Positions 11,933-23,530 of a stretch of DNA of 64,000 bases are shown here, piece by piece (position 1 is the stretch's first letter; each line of letters opens with the position of its first letter). Under the pieces are notes generated by a model, which saw only the letters and a program-made list of their open reading frames with translations, searched no databases and was not told where the DNA came from. Both the position numbers and the translations under genes were made by a program. This stretch comes from Cristatella mucedo (Eukaryota > Bryozoa > Phylactolaemata > Cristatellidae), in the NCBI GenBank assembly GCA_009760855.2, contig WPIO01000004.1, forward strand, positions 11,041,501-11,105,500, written 5' to 3'.

Positions 11933-12504
11933 CGTGCGTAAGACTCGTCAGATGTTTCACAAACCTTTAACGTTGTCGAGGTAGAGCCACTACTAATCAC
12001 CGACGCTTTTTTCTTCAACTATATCCAGAACAATTTAGTATGTAGCTAAGCAGTGTGTGACAATAATATATTGAAATGACTTCCAATAGGAATTGCAGCT
12101 CAAAAAGCTCAATTGATTTCCGATGCAGCCGAGAAAGGTTATTTTAAGTTGTAACTCTTATACATCGTTTTGGCATTGAATTTGTTTAACACCGTAACAT
12201 GGTTGTTTAGCTGTCGAACAGGGTACGAATAGCTCGGGCAGAGCAGCGAGAGCGATTAGGGCTGGCAGCCTTAGCTAAGCTAAGGTGAAAAAATGGCTGT
12301 CCTTGTTGAGGACGATGTGAAAAAATAGCTTACTCTAGAGGGTGTCAACAGTCATGAGAAGACTGGTCCTATCTGAAAACTTTGCAAGATCGACCGTTGA
12401 CAGACGTCTAACAGCGAAGCTATGACTGCAGTTACCTCCGCTAGTGTGGGACTGTAGCCAATTATAACAAAACGTTTGTAAATTTCCCTGTCAAGAAAAC
12501 CATT
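11933..12504. other. Unassigned sequence
   Basis: No supported gene or repeat. Confidence 0.35.
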
Positions 12505-13425
12505 TAGTTATAGACTGGTCACGTATGCTTCAAACGAAGCCCGTCAATTGTTTAGTGATAGCATGCACAGAGTCACTACGCAAGGCTCATAAAGGACAAT
12601 TTTCACGGATCAAGCAAATGCTCCGAGAAAAAAGATGAGTTTTCAACTTCTTTTTAAACTTCTTTCCTTTTAACTTCTTCTTTTCGTCTTTAAGTTAGGG
12701 AATAACACGACGTCAGTCGTGTAGATCGATTGCATGCGGGCTGGTACCGCTCCTTTCCTCAACAGCTGGTGGGAGCATCCTCGAGAGGGGCCTGTGCACA
12801 GCTGTGGTTCACTTCTAATGAGGTGTTGACACAGGCCGATAACCCGCTGGTGAACAGATGGTGGATTCACCATCGGAGTTGGCCGAGGGACAGCCGGAGT
12901 CGAGGAGAAGAGACTCGAGTGTGAGAAGGAGGCGAAGGCAGTCGTGCGTCTTGTGGCTCCGCGCCTTGAGCAATAAACCGTTGGCTTTGTTCATCGGCTG
13001 GCTCTCTGATGTATGAACCAAACTACAAGTCGGGTGCGAGCTTCAGGCTTTTGGAACATATGGACTAAAGGCATCGTCTCCAAAGGATTGGAGGCTGGTT
13101 GCAGACGCTGCTAACCGACTCGAGTCAAAAGAGCAGGTGCTGCGATAGCTAGCCTGATTGGCAAGTAGTTTGGATAGGTAGAGCGAGGTAAAAGAAAAAG
13201 TGACCAAAAAGTGAGCGAAAAAGCCGTGAAGTTGGAAAAGTGCTCGATGGGGAGCTAGTGCAGGTCAAAGGTGAGAAGCGCTGTAAAGTGGCTATTGCCA
13301 CGTTCGCGGCGGAAAGCATAGCTGCAGATTGTTCACCTAGTGTATGTGCATTATTGCTGAAGACCTACGAGCAGTGATTTACAAAAGTCATGACGGGATG
13401 TCATAAATGTGGTAAATGGACGAGG
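12505..13425 (-). mobile_element. Diverged LINE-A copy split by a solo LTR
   Basis: 12505-12715 matches the LINE-A 3' UTR and 13033-13425 the C-terminal RT coding part, both minus strand. Their interruption coincides exactly with the solo LTR at 12720-13027 and its duplicated target. Confidence 0.75.
12720..13027 (+). mobile_element. Solo LTR, 308 bp, with 5-bp target duplication
   Basis: Starts TGTAG and ends CTACA (matching inverted termini). It is flanked on both sides by AGTCG (12715-12719 and 13028-13032), a clean 5-bp target site duplication. An AATAAA lies at 12972-12977 near the 3' end, as expected for an R region. No internal retrotransposon sequence is adjacent, so it is the product of LTR-LTR recombination. 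Confidence 0.85.
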
Positions 13426-13429
13426 CAAA

Positions 13430-13850
13430 TGCGTCGAAGAACTCGCGGGTTTCTGGCGTAGATTTACATGTTGTCCTGCCAGAGGACGCCGAAATGTTTG
13501 TAGATTGTCCCGGCCTTTAGCACTAAGGAACTAAATTCCTGATCTCCAAAGCGTTCGAATTGGTTAGAGGCCAGCTAACTCACCGGTGCCAAGGTAACGA
13601 CACTTCGATTCATCTCGTTATAATACAGTCACGTTGTCCAACAACGACGGAGGAACTAGGTAAGACTACTGGTGAAACCTTACTCACGATACACTGGAAG
13701 GGGACGCGGAATCCTTGATCTGTCAGTTGCTGGCCGCGTTGCCTGGAAACAGCAGCCCACCATCGCCAAAGACGCCAGTGGCTGCATGATGGGGTAACGG
13801 ACCTATTGCCATACCGGCATCAACTAACAATACCGCCAGGATGAGACTGC
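13430..13850. other. Unassigned sequence
   Basis: No supported gene or repeat. Confidence 0.35.
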
Positions 13851-13852
13851 CG

Positions 13853-13990
13853 AGCTGGTTTGGTCCAGCGGTTAAGGTGCTCTCGCCCCGACCAAGGTCT
13901 GGCTGAGGTCTCGGGCTCGAGCCTTGAGGCATGCATATGTCAAACGCCTGAATAGAGATTAAGTTCTCTTAGGTACAAATGAATTAGACG
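13853..13990 (+). mobile_element. SINE2
   Basis: GCTGGTTTGGTCCAGCGGTT (A box) and a GGGCTCGAGCC B-box region are followed by CGCCTGAATAGAGATTAAGT and TCTCTTAG. The tail lacks the GGCGCT half of the stem, so this copy is slightly damaged. Confidence 0.85.
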
Positions 13991-14207
13991 CATAATTATA
14001 TTACCCTCTGAACAATAAACTGAGGGGGTGCGAGTAATAGCATGGGCACGTACCTGAAGCGCCCGTGCGGCCAGCATCTCTTGTTCATCGTTGGTCGGTC
14101 TCGCTGCCCAGGAACACCGGCACCATATCGATCGGAATACGCACACTGAGACCACTCGACGGGGACCACTCGAAGCCGATGTCCACCTGGACGCTTATAG
14201 ACTTGGT
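13991..14207. other. Unassigned GC-rich sequence
   Basis: CpG-rich with short open frames. No motif is recognised. Confidence 0.3.
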
Positions 14208-14413
14208 GAGCCGCGATGGCGCACTGCGTAAGGCGATTGCTTTTCACGACCTCGGTCTCGAGGTCGTGGGTTCGAATCCTGTGGTAAGCAATCCTTTATT
14301 GCCGTTGCAAGCGGTGGTGATAGCCGTAAAGGCTTTTCTGCCGCTACACAAAAGAGGCTGTTAAATCAGCTGGTATTTTTTCAAATGTTAAATCAGCTGG
14401 TATTTTTTCAAAC
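14208..14413 (+). mobile_element. SINE1 with duplicated tail
   Basis: The head contains GATGGCGCACTGCGTAAGGC, the palindrome CACGACCTCG/CGAGGTCGTG and a perfect GGTTCGAATCC B box. The 3' unit TGTTAAATCAGCTGGTATTT is present twice in tandem (14358 onward and 14385 onward). Confidence 0.9.
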
Positions 14414-14899
14414 TGACCGCTGCGAACCAATGCCTCGCACATTCTGTCCCAAGTCAAAGGGCATGCTTGGCCAAGCCTCGCCCAGATGCCCATATCGATC
14501 GCCCACCAACGGCTAATGAGCCGTACCTACATGGGTGCAAGTATTTCATATAGGCAAGCCTCAGCAAGAAAATAGAGAGCAAGCGCCGAGACCTTGGTCG
14601 ACGAGCTCCGCTGCACGACGACCTAACCAGATCGTAGGCGTGTCCAGAATTAAGCCGAGAGGGGGACCACACGTAGGCCGCACCCTTTCCAGCGGCAGCC
14701 AATCATAAAAAGGTCCCGAAGCGCGTCACCCAACCTTGTCTACCTGATGTGTCCTGCTCACGTCGGTCCCGGAGGGGGCCGTTGCCCGCTATAGCCCTCA
14801 TTCCGTATGCCCGTGAATTAAGGACCAAAGCTAAGGACAGCGCGATCATTGACTGTTCCTTGAATCTGCATAAATTGACGGAGTTTTTTTTAGCCATAC
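14414..14899. other. Unassigned GC-rich sequence
   Basis: Open frames exist on both strands but show no domain. No repeat match was found. Confidence 0.3.
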
Positions 14900-15190
14900 C
14901 TACAGTAGCTAGCAGTCGTGTAGCTCCCGCTGCTGACTGCGATACATCTTTTCCAGTCATCCTGAGCTGCTACTTCCATGCTACTCACTTCCTCGACTAC
15001 CTTATTGGCTCAGCCATGCTTCTCTTTGGGGTGGGGTGAATTCTGTTGGCTACCGTATAAGTACAGAATCCCACTTAGGCTTTGCTCTGTAGAAAAATTC
15101 TCCTACGTAACATTCCCACTAAATCTTGGTGGCTTTGTGGAGTCACAGGCGGAGATTCGATGTAGCTCAGCATCGATCCGGCTTAAGAAC
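14900..15190 (+). mobile_element. R3 repeat (LINE-B 3' region)
   Basis: Shares GAGCTGCTACTTCCATGCTA, CTCAGCCATGCTTCTC, CTGTTGGCTACCG and CTTTGTGGAGTCACAG with copies at 32195-32310 and, inverted, 32823-33072. The same blocks follow a second LINE coding remnant at 23126-23530, so R3 is probably that element's 3' UTR. Confidence 0.7.
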
Positions 15191-15919
15191 TGTAATAGCA
15201 ACGCATGTTATCTTCTCCGTTACTCCACAGCGTCGTGAGAACAAAGTGGCTGCTGCACTGAAGAGAAGTACTTTTACAATACTTGTTCATATTTAACGTA
15301 CTTCACATAGCCACTCCAAGCCTAAGCCGCCTTTCGGCGCACGTTCCGAAGTCCTGTCACACCCAATTTGAAAATTGAGATGCTTAACTGAGTCGGGTGG
15401 ATAGTAAAAAAGGAAAGTAGCATAGATGTAGTATAAAGGGCTCTGGAAAAGAAGAGCTTGATTCGAAAAATGAGTGGCATCTTTGGAAGTAGGAAGTGCT
15501 GCTGTACGTTATTTAGTCTGGGACTAAATTGGAAGAAGTTAGCTGTCGCAGCTAGTCTGTAAAGCGAAAAAAGGGTCAACTAGTTAAATAAGATTAAGTC
15601 AAACAGTTATCCTGAGAGATGCGGCGACCAATCAGATTCAAGTCAGCTATCGCTCTCTATATACCGTCGTTGATAATTAATAGGTACTTCTGAAAAGGAC
15701 CTTCAGTACTACTAGAATTCCTTAAGTTTCTTCGCTAGTGTGATGTCGTCGGTAGCTAATCTTCTCACCTACCAAAAACATCTAATTCCTATCACATTGC
15801 CGTTGCCATCTTGGTTCAACTTCCCCTATAACCTTTACTACTATAGAAACATATTTGTTCCAAGCCATTTCTAAACTCTACAACGGCACCTTATTTTTGA
15901 AATTTCCAAAATACAGTTC
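15191..15919. other. Unassigned sequence
   Basis: A minus-strand open frame at 15322-15579 has no recognisable motif. Nothing else is supported. Confidence 0.3.
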
Positions 15920-16012
15920 CTATTGAGCACCGAGGTCGTAGGCCGGAACCGTGTGGCATATGTAAAGCGCCCGGACAGAAATTAACTTAACTGAGGGTGT
16001 TATACAGATGAA
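15920..16012 (+). mobile_element. SINE2 3' half
   Basis: CACCGAGGTCGTAGGC leads into GGCATATGTAAAGCGCCC and the degenerate stem-loop before ATGAACAATATT. The A-box half is missing. Confidence 0.6.
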
Positions 16013-16299
16013 CAATATTAAAGAAATTAACTTGTGTGCATGCTGTCCGTGTGAGTGCGCGTCAAAAACCGTTACTTGTGCAAGTTCAATTTTTTTCAGT
16101 CATGCGTAACCTATTCTTTGCTTCGAAAGCATGAGGTATAGTAGATAATGGTATTATTATTACTGAGTATTATAATTACCGAATGCTATAACTATTGAGT
16201 TTTCTTAGCTGGCAAGTTACAGGAGTGCACAAAATGCTTGACATGCTTAAACGAATCTAGTGCACTGCTAAAGTCAAATCATCGTCATCCGACTGCTCA

Positions 16300-16470
16300 G
16301 CATGTGCCTGGGAAGACGCTCATCGGTTACCGGGGCTTTTAATAACCCAAACCACTGGTTCGAGTCCTGCAGAAGAAAATCCAGTATTGCCTACAGAAAT
16401 GAGGGTGGCAGCCGCTAAGGTCCACCTGCCGCTATAAAATTAAGCAGTTGAAACAACTTGTATTTTTGTC
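16300..16470 (+). mobile_element. Very diverged SINE1-like element
   Basis: A GGTTCGAGTCCTGCAG B box is followed by ATTGCC, GGTGGCAGCCGCTAAGG, GCCGCTATA and AGCAGTTGAAACAACTT in the order of SINE1 body blocks. Divergence is high. Confidence 0.5.
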
Positions 16471-17110
16471 GTTAGAAAAAATGCTCGACAATCAATTTGG
16501 CCACCCTTATGGTTTTGGGCCCCGTTGGAAACTTTAGCCCGGAATCGCCATCTTCTAAGGGGCGCTTCAATCTACACCGAACGACGTAAACATGGAAATC
16601 TGGGAGCAATGAAGGCTAAAAATTATAAATACAATAGTCTGAGGTCGTCGAACTCAAACGCATATTGATCGTACCCCCTTAATTTTTAAAGATCAGCAAT
16701 TAATACCAACTTGAATGGAAAACATCAACTACCCTTGATGTTTGACGTGACGCGATTTCAAATGGTGATTTAATCAATGATCCGAGTCCTATTGAAGCCT
16801 GATTACTTCCGTTACGGCCGCCCACACGTGAATCCATAAACACTTCAAAGCGTACGAAGAAAGCTTCAAAAACATTTGAGCTTCAATACAACCGGAGATC
16901 TTCAAAAGGCTAATTAAAATAAACTGTACAAGATTAACTTCAATATATTACGTAATCCAGAATAACAGCGGAAAAGCGTAATAAAGGTTCCAGTCACGCT
17001 ACGATCAAGATTTTTCATGTAGAGTCCGCGAGGAGGGGAGTTATTCATTCGGAACTGCAGTCGGCGGCAAGGAGGTACGGTTTGAGCTTCCTGGTATTTC
17101 TATTGAGAGG
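16471..17110. other. Unassigned sequence upstream of the candidate ATG exon
   Basis: CG content rises toward 17030-17110. No TATA or other promoter element could be assigned. Confidence 0.3.
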
Positions 17111-17204
17111 ATGTCGCCGCAGAGGAAGGCGACTTCCTTAGCTAAGCATCCGCTCAGCTCGGTCGGTGTCACACTGAGATCAACGGCGGAGCGAGTCCAA
17201 GCAA
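17111..17204 (+). CDS. Candidate upstream ATG exon (possible first exon of the PHF20-like gene)
   Basis: ATG at 17111 with A at -3 opens MSPQRKATSLAKHPLSSVGV and runs to a strong donor (GCAA then gtaagc at 17205) in phase 1. The Tudor exon at 30378 accepts phase 1, so the two join in frame. The area is CpG-richer than its surroundings. No homology supports it, and a 13-kb intron would be needed; it could be the first exon of another transcript or chance. Confidence 0.25.
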
Positions 17205-18599
17205 GTAAGCTACTCTTCGTAGTTATTGTCACGCACGCAGCACATTCTTTTCCACTGTTGTTATTGACCTTTAGGTGCTCAAGTACTCACCCGCAACAGT
17301 CGCTCGTGTGCATGGTTTTGTGCGGATTTCAGCAGCAACGCAATATACATTTACTTGTGTTTCTGTGTGAAAGTGCCGTGTTAATAGTTGCGCAAGCTTT
17401 GTCAATTGCTGCAGGCTTTTAATGCGCTTCCTTAGCTGGCGGTCGTTTGACTGCGTTGATTACAAAAGCGCGGCTCCTAAACTAAACCTAGCTAATAGGC
17501 CAGTAGAGTCTCTTAAATATATCAACGGAAGAGTTCAACCGAAAAGTTCAAGCAATTACTGAAGGCATGCGCTAACGATATTGCGTCGCAGTAATAGCAT
17601 CCATTCGATGACGAACTTTTTTGTGCTATATATAGAGACATCCCAATCTTTTTCCACAGGCGCTTCAGCCAGCAGCGCCGCAATATTTAGTCGCGCATTC
17701 CTCTCTTACTTCCCTGCTTGGATTCAGCCGCTGGGATCGCGCTCTTGCTGATATACCGAGCTTAAGAAATTTCTTATTCTTGGCTTCCACATGTATCACA
17801 GTATAAGGCTTCTATTAGCATTTTTTTTCATAAGTGTGTAGAGACAGGCAGGTAGCTATTTTGCTGCATTATTGGTTATCGCACGTTCCCACCGCTGGCT
17901 ACATGAGACCTGTTGGATATTAACGCTATTAAAAGTTTCTTCCAGCACATCTCAGTGATTTTCCCAGGGATACGTACATTGCGTTGGAAGTTGCACGTTT
18001 ATGTTGTGAGGTGCGATCTGAGGGGTCTGGTTTGTAAGGTATAAGTTGCTCAGGCCTAGCGACTCTCGTGGGGCGTGGCACGTGTGGACACGGAACTGGA
18101 TTTGTAATGAGACGCCGCTATAATATCGCCAGGCTTTTATTCACCTGTTATAGTGGCAACTGCCTTGATCCTTAAACCGCTGTAATGCAATCTGCTCCCT
18201 CAGTTTTTCACTAAAGATGGCACGAGGATTGAGTCAGGCTAGTATTTATGGAGCCACACTGGAGGTTCGACAAATCCTTACCTAGTATGTGTAGGTGTCG
18301 CAGGATGAGGACAGATGTAATGTAATGTATTTCTGTTTGCAACTTCACAAAGACACAAATCCGGTTGGATACCTCGCAGCTTCTTTATCCAGACCCTTGG
18401 TGGTGGCAGTTGGCGTAGGATTAGTCATTCGCCGATGGTTCAGAAGACTGAGACGCGGATTCAGGTGGCACATCGACCACGCTGGGTAAAGCATCTGTAG
18501 CTTCCGGACTGTCCTCTGTACAGACAGGCTCTTGTCCAGCGGTGCTGTTATCCTGAATATGATTGTGCTCTCGAGCTTTCAGCTGTTGCCGTTCTTAAT
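17205..18599. other. Unassigned sequence
   Basis: If the exon at 17111 is real this would be intron. No repeat family or gene is recognised. Confidence 0.3.
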
Positions 18600-19232
18600 A
18601 GCAGCTGGTGCAAAACTCAGCAGCTAGGCCTGTCTGTCGTGAGCGTCGCAGTTGCCACATCACACCACTTCTTGCCGACCTGCACTCGCTACCAGTCAAG
18701 CAACGGATCGACTTCAAAGTTTTGTTGCTCACTTTTAGGTCACTTCATTCTTTGGCTCCAGCCTATCTATCAGATCTACTCCCCCATCAGGCCAAGCATC
18801 GTACCACCCGCTTTTCGAAATCCAACAGTCTGCAAATACCTCGTACAAACCTCAAATCCTTTGGAGACCGTGCATTTAGTTCGTATGCTCCCAAAGCCCG
18901 GAACTCCCTCCCGACCTGCGTCAGAACATCCCCTGACCTGATCACATTTCAAAAGAACTTAAAAACACACCTATTTAGGACAGCATTTAGTGGGTCCCTG
19001 TGATTCGTTCTTGATGTGCTTATGCGTGCTGAGACTGTGCATGCTGCCACTAACCACATTTGCATGCTGACCCTGTGCATGTTACCCCTAACCATGTTAT
19101 TCATTTTGTTTTTATCAAGCATGATATTACTCACCATTCAATTGCATTTTTCTTTGCAGCAAATGCAAAGCGCCTAGAGAGAGATTAAGTTATCTGAGGG
19201 CGCTTTATTAAGTGCATTATTATTATTATTAA
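18600..19232 (+). mobile_element. LINE-A copy, C-terminal ORF and 3' end
   Basis: A 131-codon frame (18608-19003) encodes the C-terminal RT region (RSCHITPLLADLHSLPVKQR, SFGDRAFSSYAPKARNSLPT, KTHLFRTAFSGSL), stop included. The 3' UTR, stem-loop and (TTA)n tail follow. This copy is younger-looking than most. Confidence 0.9.
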
Positions 19233-19398
19233 AAACGGTCGTACGTCGATGCGGTCGTAGTATACTACGAAAGGTCTTGTCCTTCAATATCCAATTAGAT
19301 GCGATCTACTATTAACCTTGCTTTAAATGACGCATGGGCCTCGACATTAGGGTGAAATGTTGGTGCTGAGGCCGGGTTATTTTTTTTTAGCTCCAGAG

Positions 19399-19399
<1 letters not shown>

Positions 19400-19454
<55 letters not shown>

Positions 19455-19474
19455 ACACACACACACCACACACA
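19400..19474. repeat. (CA)n microsatellite
   Basis: About 75 bp of CA with a few interruptions (ACGC, CACCAC). Confidence 0.97.
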
Positions 19475-19647
19475 CTCTTTTTTGCTATGCTTAAGGCAGT
19501 TTTAGTATTTTTCAACTGCTTCATAAGCTGGTCGGATCCTGTTTTTGCACAGAGCACATCAAGCCATTGATAACAGGTTTTACGAGACGTACTTCCAAAA
19601 ATAGCCTTTAAAAAAAGAGCTCAGTTCTGGCAACCATTTATGGTGGG

Positions 19648-19793
19648 CCGTGATGGCACACAAGGTAATGCGACCAATGTCGTGGGTTCGAATCCTGTGG
19701 TGGGCGATTCTTTATCTCATCTACAAGCGGCGGTGATAGCCATAAAGGCTCTTCTGTCGTTATACAAAAGAGGCTGTTAAATCAGCTCATATT
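19648..19793 (+). mobile_element. SINE1, short head
   Basis: GGGCCGTGATGGCACACAAG, a GGTTCGAATCC B box, GGTGGGCGATTCTTTATC and the tail GAGGCTGTTAAATCAGCT are present. The region between the A box and B box is about 15 bp shorter than in other copies. Confidence 0.87.
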
Positions 19794-19949
19794 TGTTTAC
19801 GGAAGGTTGAGCGCCAGGTTACCCGAACAAACTCAAATTGCTTGCTGGGTTTCGGAATCTATTCAAGCAGAATCTTTCGGTTTTCGAGCTGGTGATCTGC
19901 GCTTGATACGACACACTACACTTTAACCGATTGTCAATATCTTTCATCT

Positions 19950-20460
19950 CAGGCTAGAAGAACCACTCATAAATCGTTGAGAAATTCTTCTCCCGAGCAT
20001 GCTGTCGTGCAACTGGGCTGCCACGAAGAACCCACAAAGCACTCCGATAAACTGCTGGCGAAACTTGATTTTGGAACGAAGAGATATATATGCAAATGGA
20101 GAATGTATCAATCTCTGCATAATATGCGACTTGTTTTCCAACTTGCTGAGGCTAGATAGATAGTCAATTTTTGCAGCTTGTGGAGATGCATGATTATGAT
20201 TTTTAAATAGCTTCATTTACTGTATAGCTTTGAGCCTTGTAAATTCCACATCTCGGTCAATAATTCAGGTATTGATGTCAAATTTGAAATATGAGTTCAG
20301 TTCTGCTTATAAAACATTGCAGCAGCTAATTTCTGATTTCTGCTGGGATAAGTTTGGCAATACTTGCCATCGACAGGCCCTAAACTGCAATCATGGATTC
20401 GCATAGCAAAACTTACCTCCAATTGAAACAAGAAATTAGCTACAGCAGAGTTGTGAGGCC
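19950..20460. repeat. Foldback family, copy 2
   Basis: Matches the arm of the 2.06-3.03 kb element: CAATCTCTGCAT, ATGCGACTTGT, TTTTTAAATAGCTTCATTT, GCCTTGTAAATT and AAATTTGAAATATGAGTTCA. Its central part has its own inverted pair (GCAGCAGCTAATTTCT and AGAAATTAGCTACAGCAGAG-type). Only one long arm is clear, so it is a partial or rearranged copy. Confidence 0.7.
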
Positions 20461-21214
20461 ATCGCAGCCAACACTTATAATAAAGAACTGTTTTAGCAAC
20501 AAACCTTTATTCGGCAAGCATGAGGCGACTGACTGCTGACCTTGACTCTTGGTGTACGCATACGATATCGCATGTTCCCATGCAGCTTCTTAACGCTCAA
20601 ACCTGTAGCCCAATACTTTAAAGCCTCACTGGTGCCCTATCTTTCAAGTAGACCAAGACAATTGCCCTTTTGAGCATCCCCGGGCATTACAGGCTTGCAA
20701 TGCCAAGACAGAGAGCCCCTAAAAATACAGCACACCGATCTGAACTCCTCACGGGAAACCCGAAACGTACGGTTGGAATAAGCGACTTCGTGAGTTTTAC
20801 TAGGAAGAGCTATAGTACTATAGCAATTGCGATTTGGCTTAATTTGAATTTTTTTTTGACGGCTACTTGACGATTAACAGTTTTATTCAGAAGAGACATG
20901 CACAAGTAGTCATGCTCGAACCCTGTCCACGATTAGGACGCACTTACCGCAGAGGCTCATTATGATCTCCTTTCCAGCAGATGTAAAATGCTCTGACAGA
21001 AATTTAGTAGTCCTCAGGTGCTTTACAGAGTTCCATTATTATTTCTATTTTACTGGCTCCTCAGTTTAGTGTAGCTATAATGGACGCTGAGCCTCTACAG
21101 GTGGTGATGACTATGGCCGCAAGGTTAGTTTTTAAATCCAAATAAATCAGTCGAGTTTCCATTGCTACAGGCGCTGTTGCTCTCGGTTCATCAAAGGATA
21201 CAGTACAAAAGTAA
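20461..21214. other. Mostly unassigned; SINE/LINE tail remnant near 20985-21050
   Basis: CAGCAGATGTAAAATGCTCT followed by AGTCCTCAGGTGCTTTACAG resembles the LINE-A/SINE2 terminal stem-loop. The rest shows nothing supported. Confidence 0.35.
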
Positions 21215-23124
21215 TAGTAATAATTTTAATACACTGATAAAGCGCCCTCAGAGAACTCCATCTCTTTCAAGGTACTCTACATTTGCTGCAAAGGAGGCAA
21301 GATTGAATAGTTAATTGTAGCATGCTCAATAAACAACCACAATAACATGGTTATAGGTTATATGCACAGAGTCAGCAAGCAAGTATGGTTAGTGGCAGCA
21401 TGCACAATTTCAGCACGAATAAGCACATAAAGGTCGCTTCACAGGGACTCACAAAATGCTGTGATAAATTAATGCATTTTTATTTTTTTTTAGATGTGGT
21501 CAAGTCAGGAGACGTCGTGACACAAGTCGGGAGTGAGCTCCAGGCTTTGGGAGCATACGAGCTAAAGGCTAATGGACTACAAAGGTTTTGAGGTATAGGT
21601 AAACGTTAGATTCCAAAAAGAGGGTGGTATGATGCTTAGCCTAGTGGGGCAGTAGATCTGATTGGTAGGCTGGAGCCAAAGAATGAAGGGACCTAAAAGT
21701 GAGTGGCAAAACCTTGAAGTCGGTGGGTTGCTTGACTGGGATAGTCAAGATCAGGAAGTCCATCCCAAAGATGGCAGCACCCCCCTGGAATAGTGTCCCT
21801 CAAATTTATGCAGCACCTCCATGCCTACATTCAAGCAGGTCACTGGGACCTCGTCCTGAAGTTCATATCCCAATCAAAGAAGGCAACTAGTCCTTTGGAC
21901 CTTATTCTCCCCGTCCTGCTTCTACGATGCATTAATCTGCTGCTGCCATGCATAACTAACATCATAAATATGTCATTAGCCTCAGGTCATGTCCCAGCAC
22001 TTGTCAAAAAGGCTGCAGTCATGCCAACACTCAAGAAAGCAACACTAGACCAAGAGAACTTGAGCAACTTCCGCCTAGTCTCTACTCTACCATTCCTATC
22101 AAAGACACTGGAACGAGTCGTGGCAGACCAGCTGAACTCATATATTGAAACTTCAAACCTTGCTAGTGAGTTCCAGTCTGGTTTTAGAGCTCATCCATCC
22201 ACAGAGTCAGCATTGCTTCGGGTTACGACGACCTACATAGAAATGCAGATATATGTAGAGTATCTCTGCTTGTTTTGTTCGATCTTTCGGCAGCTCTTGA
22301 TAATATCGATCATCTAACTTTCTTGAGAGCCTCTCATCTCGCCTGGGCATTACTGGCACTGCACTGCAATAGTTCAGGTCCTATCTCAGTGGGGGCTCCA
22401 GAGTATTGATGTGAATGGACAAAGATCATCCAAGGAACCTTTGAAATACCTCTGGGATACTTCAGGGCTCCGTACTTGGTCCCTTTTTCAGGGCTTATAC
22501 TCTCCCTCTTGCCGATGTGATTGCCAAGCGCAATCCAGGCTTTTATTTCTATGCATATGACACTCAGTTGTACGTTTTCTTTGATCCTTCCCAGCCCTCC
22601 AGCAGGTCAATTCTCTCAATTTCTTGCTGCATGTATTGATGACACCTGCACATAGATAGCAGCTCATTTTCTTAAATTGAATGATAAAACCAACTTATTA
22701 GTTATGGGCAAACCAAGTGTGATTCAGAAATTGGAAAGGCTAACACTCAAAATCGGCTCTGCCAGCATATCTCCTGTTGAATCTGCTCAAAATCATCATC
22801 AAAAGCTGTCATGCTTCACGGTGACCTTTCCTTAGACGGCAACATCAGCTCCACAATCAAGCCTGTCTACTTTTAGCTACATAACATTGCCAAAATTCGG
22901 GCTTGTTTAGACGGGGTTTCTCATGAGATACATACATACATACATATCTTAGTTGGTCCATGCATTTGTGACATCCCGTCTTGACTTCTGTAACTCACTG
23001 CTTGCTGGCTTACTGGCCTGTGCACTCAGGCGCTTACGGCTGGTGCAAACTCTACAGCTAGGCTTGTTTGTCGTGAGTGTTGCAGTTACCACATCTAACC
23101 ACTTCTCGCTTACCTGCATTATGG
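21215..23124 (-). mobile_element. LINE-A insertion with 5' inversion (twin priming)
   Basis: 21215-21739 is LINE-A 3' sequence on the minus strand. 21740-23124 is the upstream LINE-A part, reading on the plus strand from the linker before the RT to the RT C-terminal region. The plus segment ends at the LINE position (CTGCACTGG) where the minus segment begins (CCAGTCAAGCAAC). The RT frame has several breaks. The layout is that of an inverted 5' part abutting the 3' part. Confidence 0.85.
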
Positions 23125-23125
23125 C

Positions 23126-23530
23126 CCACAAGCTTTGCCACAGGCTTGTCTCCTTTATACCTAGCTAAACTGGTGCACCATTTTCAGCCTCCTCGTTTCT
23201 GTCATCTTCTGTCGACAATACATTAGCTGTTTCGTTCTTTCACTTTAAGACCGTCACGCGACAGATGCTTTTGTCTTGTAGGTCCTAGACTGTGGAACCC
23301 ACTTCTAACCTTCTTAAGCAAAGACATATATTCTCTGATATGGACTGAGGCACATCAGATCTAGCTGTCCTGTGCTGCTACTTACTTCCACCACTCTCCT
23401 CCTGACTCAGCCATGCTTCTCACTCCTGTCTTCGTTTTGCGCTTCAGACCGAAAGGAGCATGGGTTTTTAGCTCCAAGTTATAGAAAGCGCCTCAGCCTA
23501 ACGTGTACTTAGTCTAGATGGGTTTGCTAA
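23126..23530 (+). mobile_element. LINE-B remnant with R3-like 3' region
   Basis: Broken frames resemble the C-terminal part of an RT ORF (short LRSS-like stretch, FHFKTVTR, then a WN-like segment). The DNA aligns with 24050-24260 in the same order. R3 blocks (CTGACTCAGCCATGCTTCTC) follow. Confidence 0.55.
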
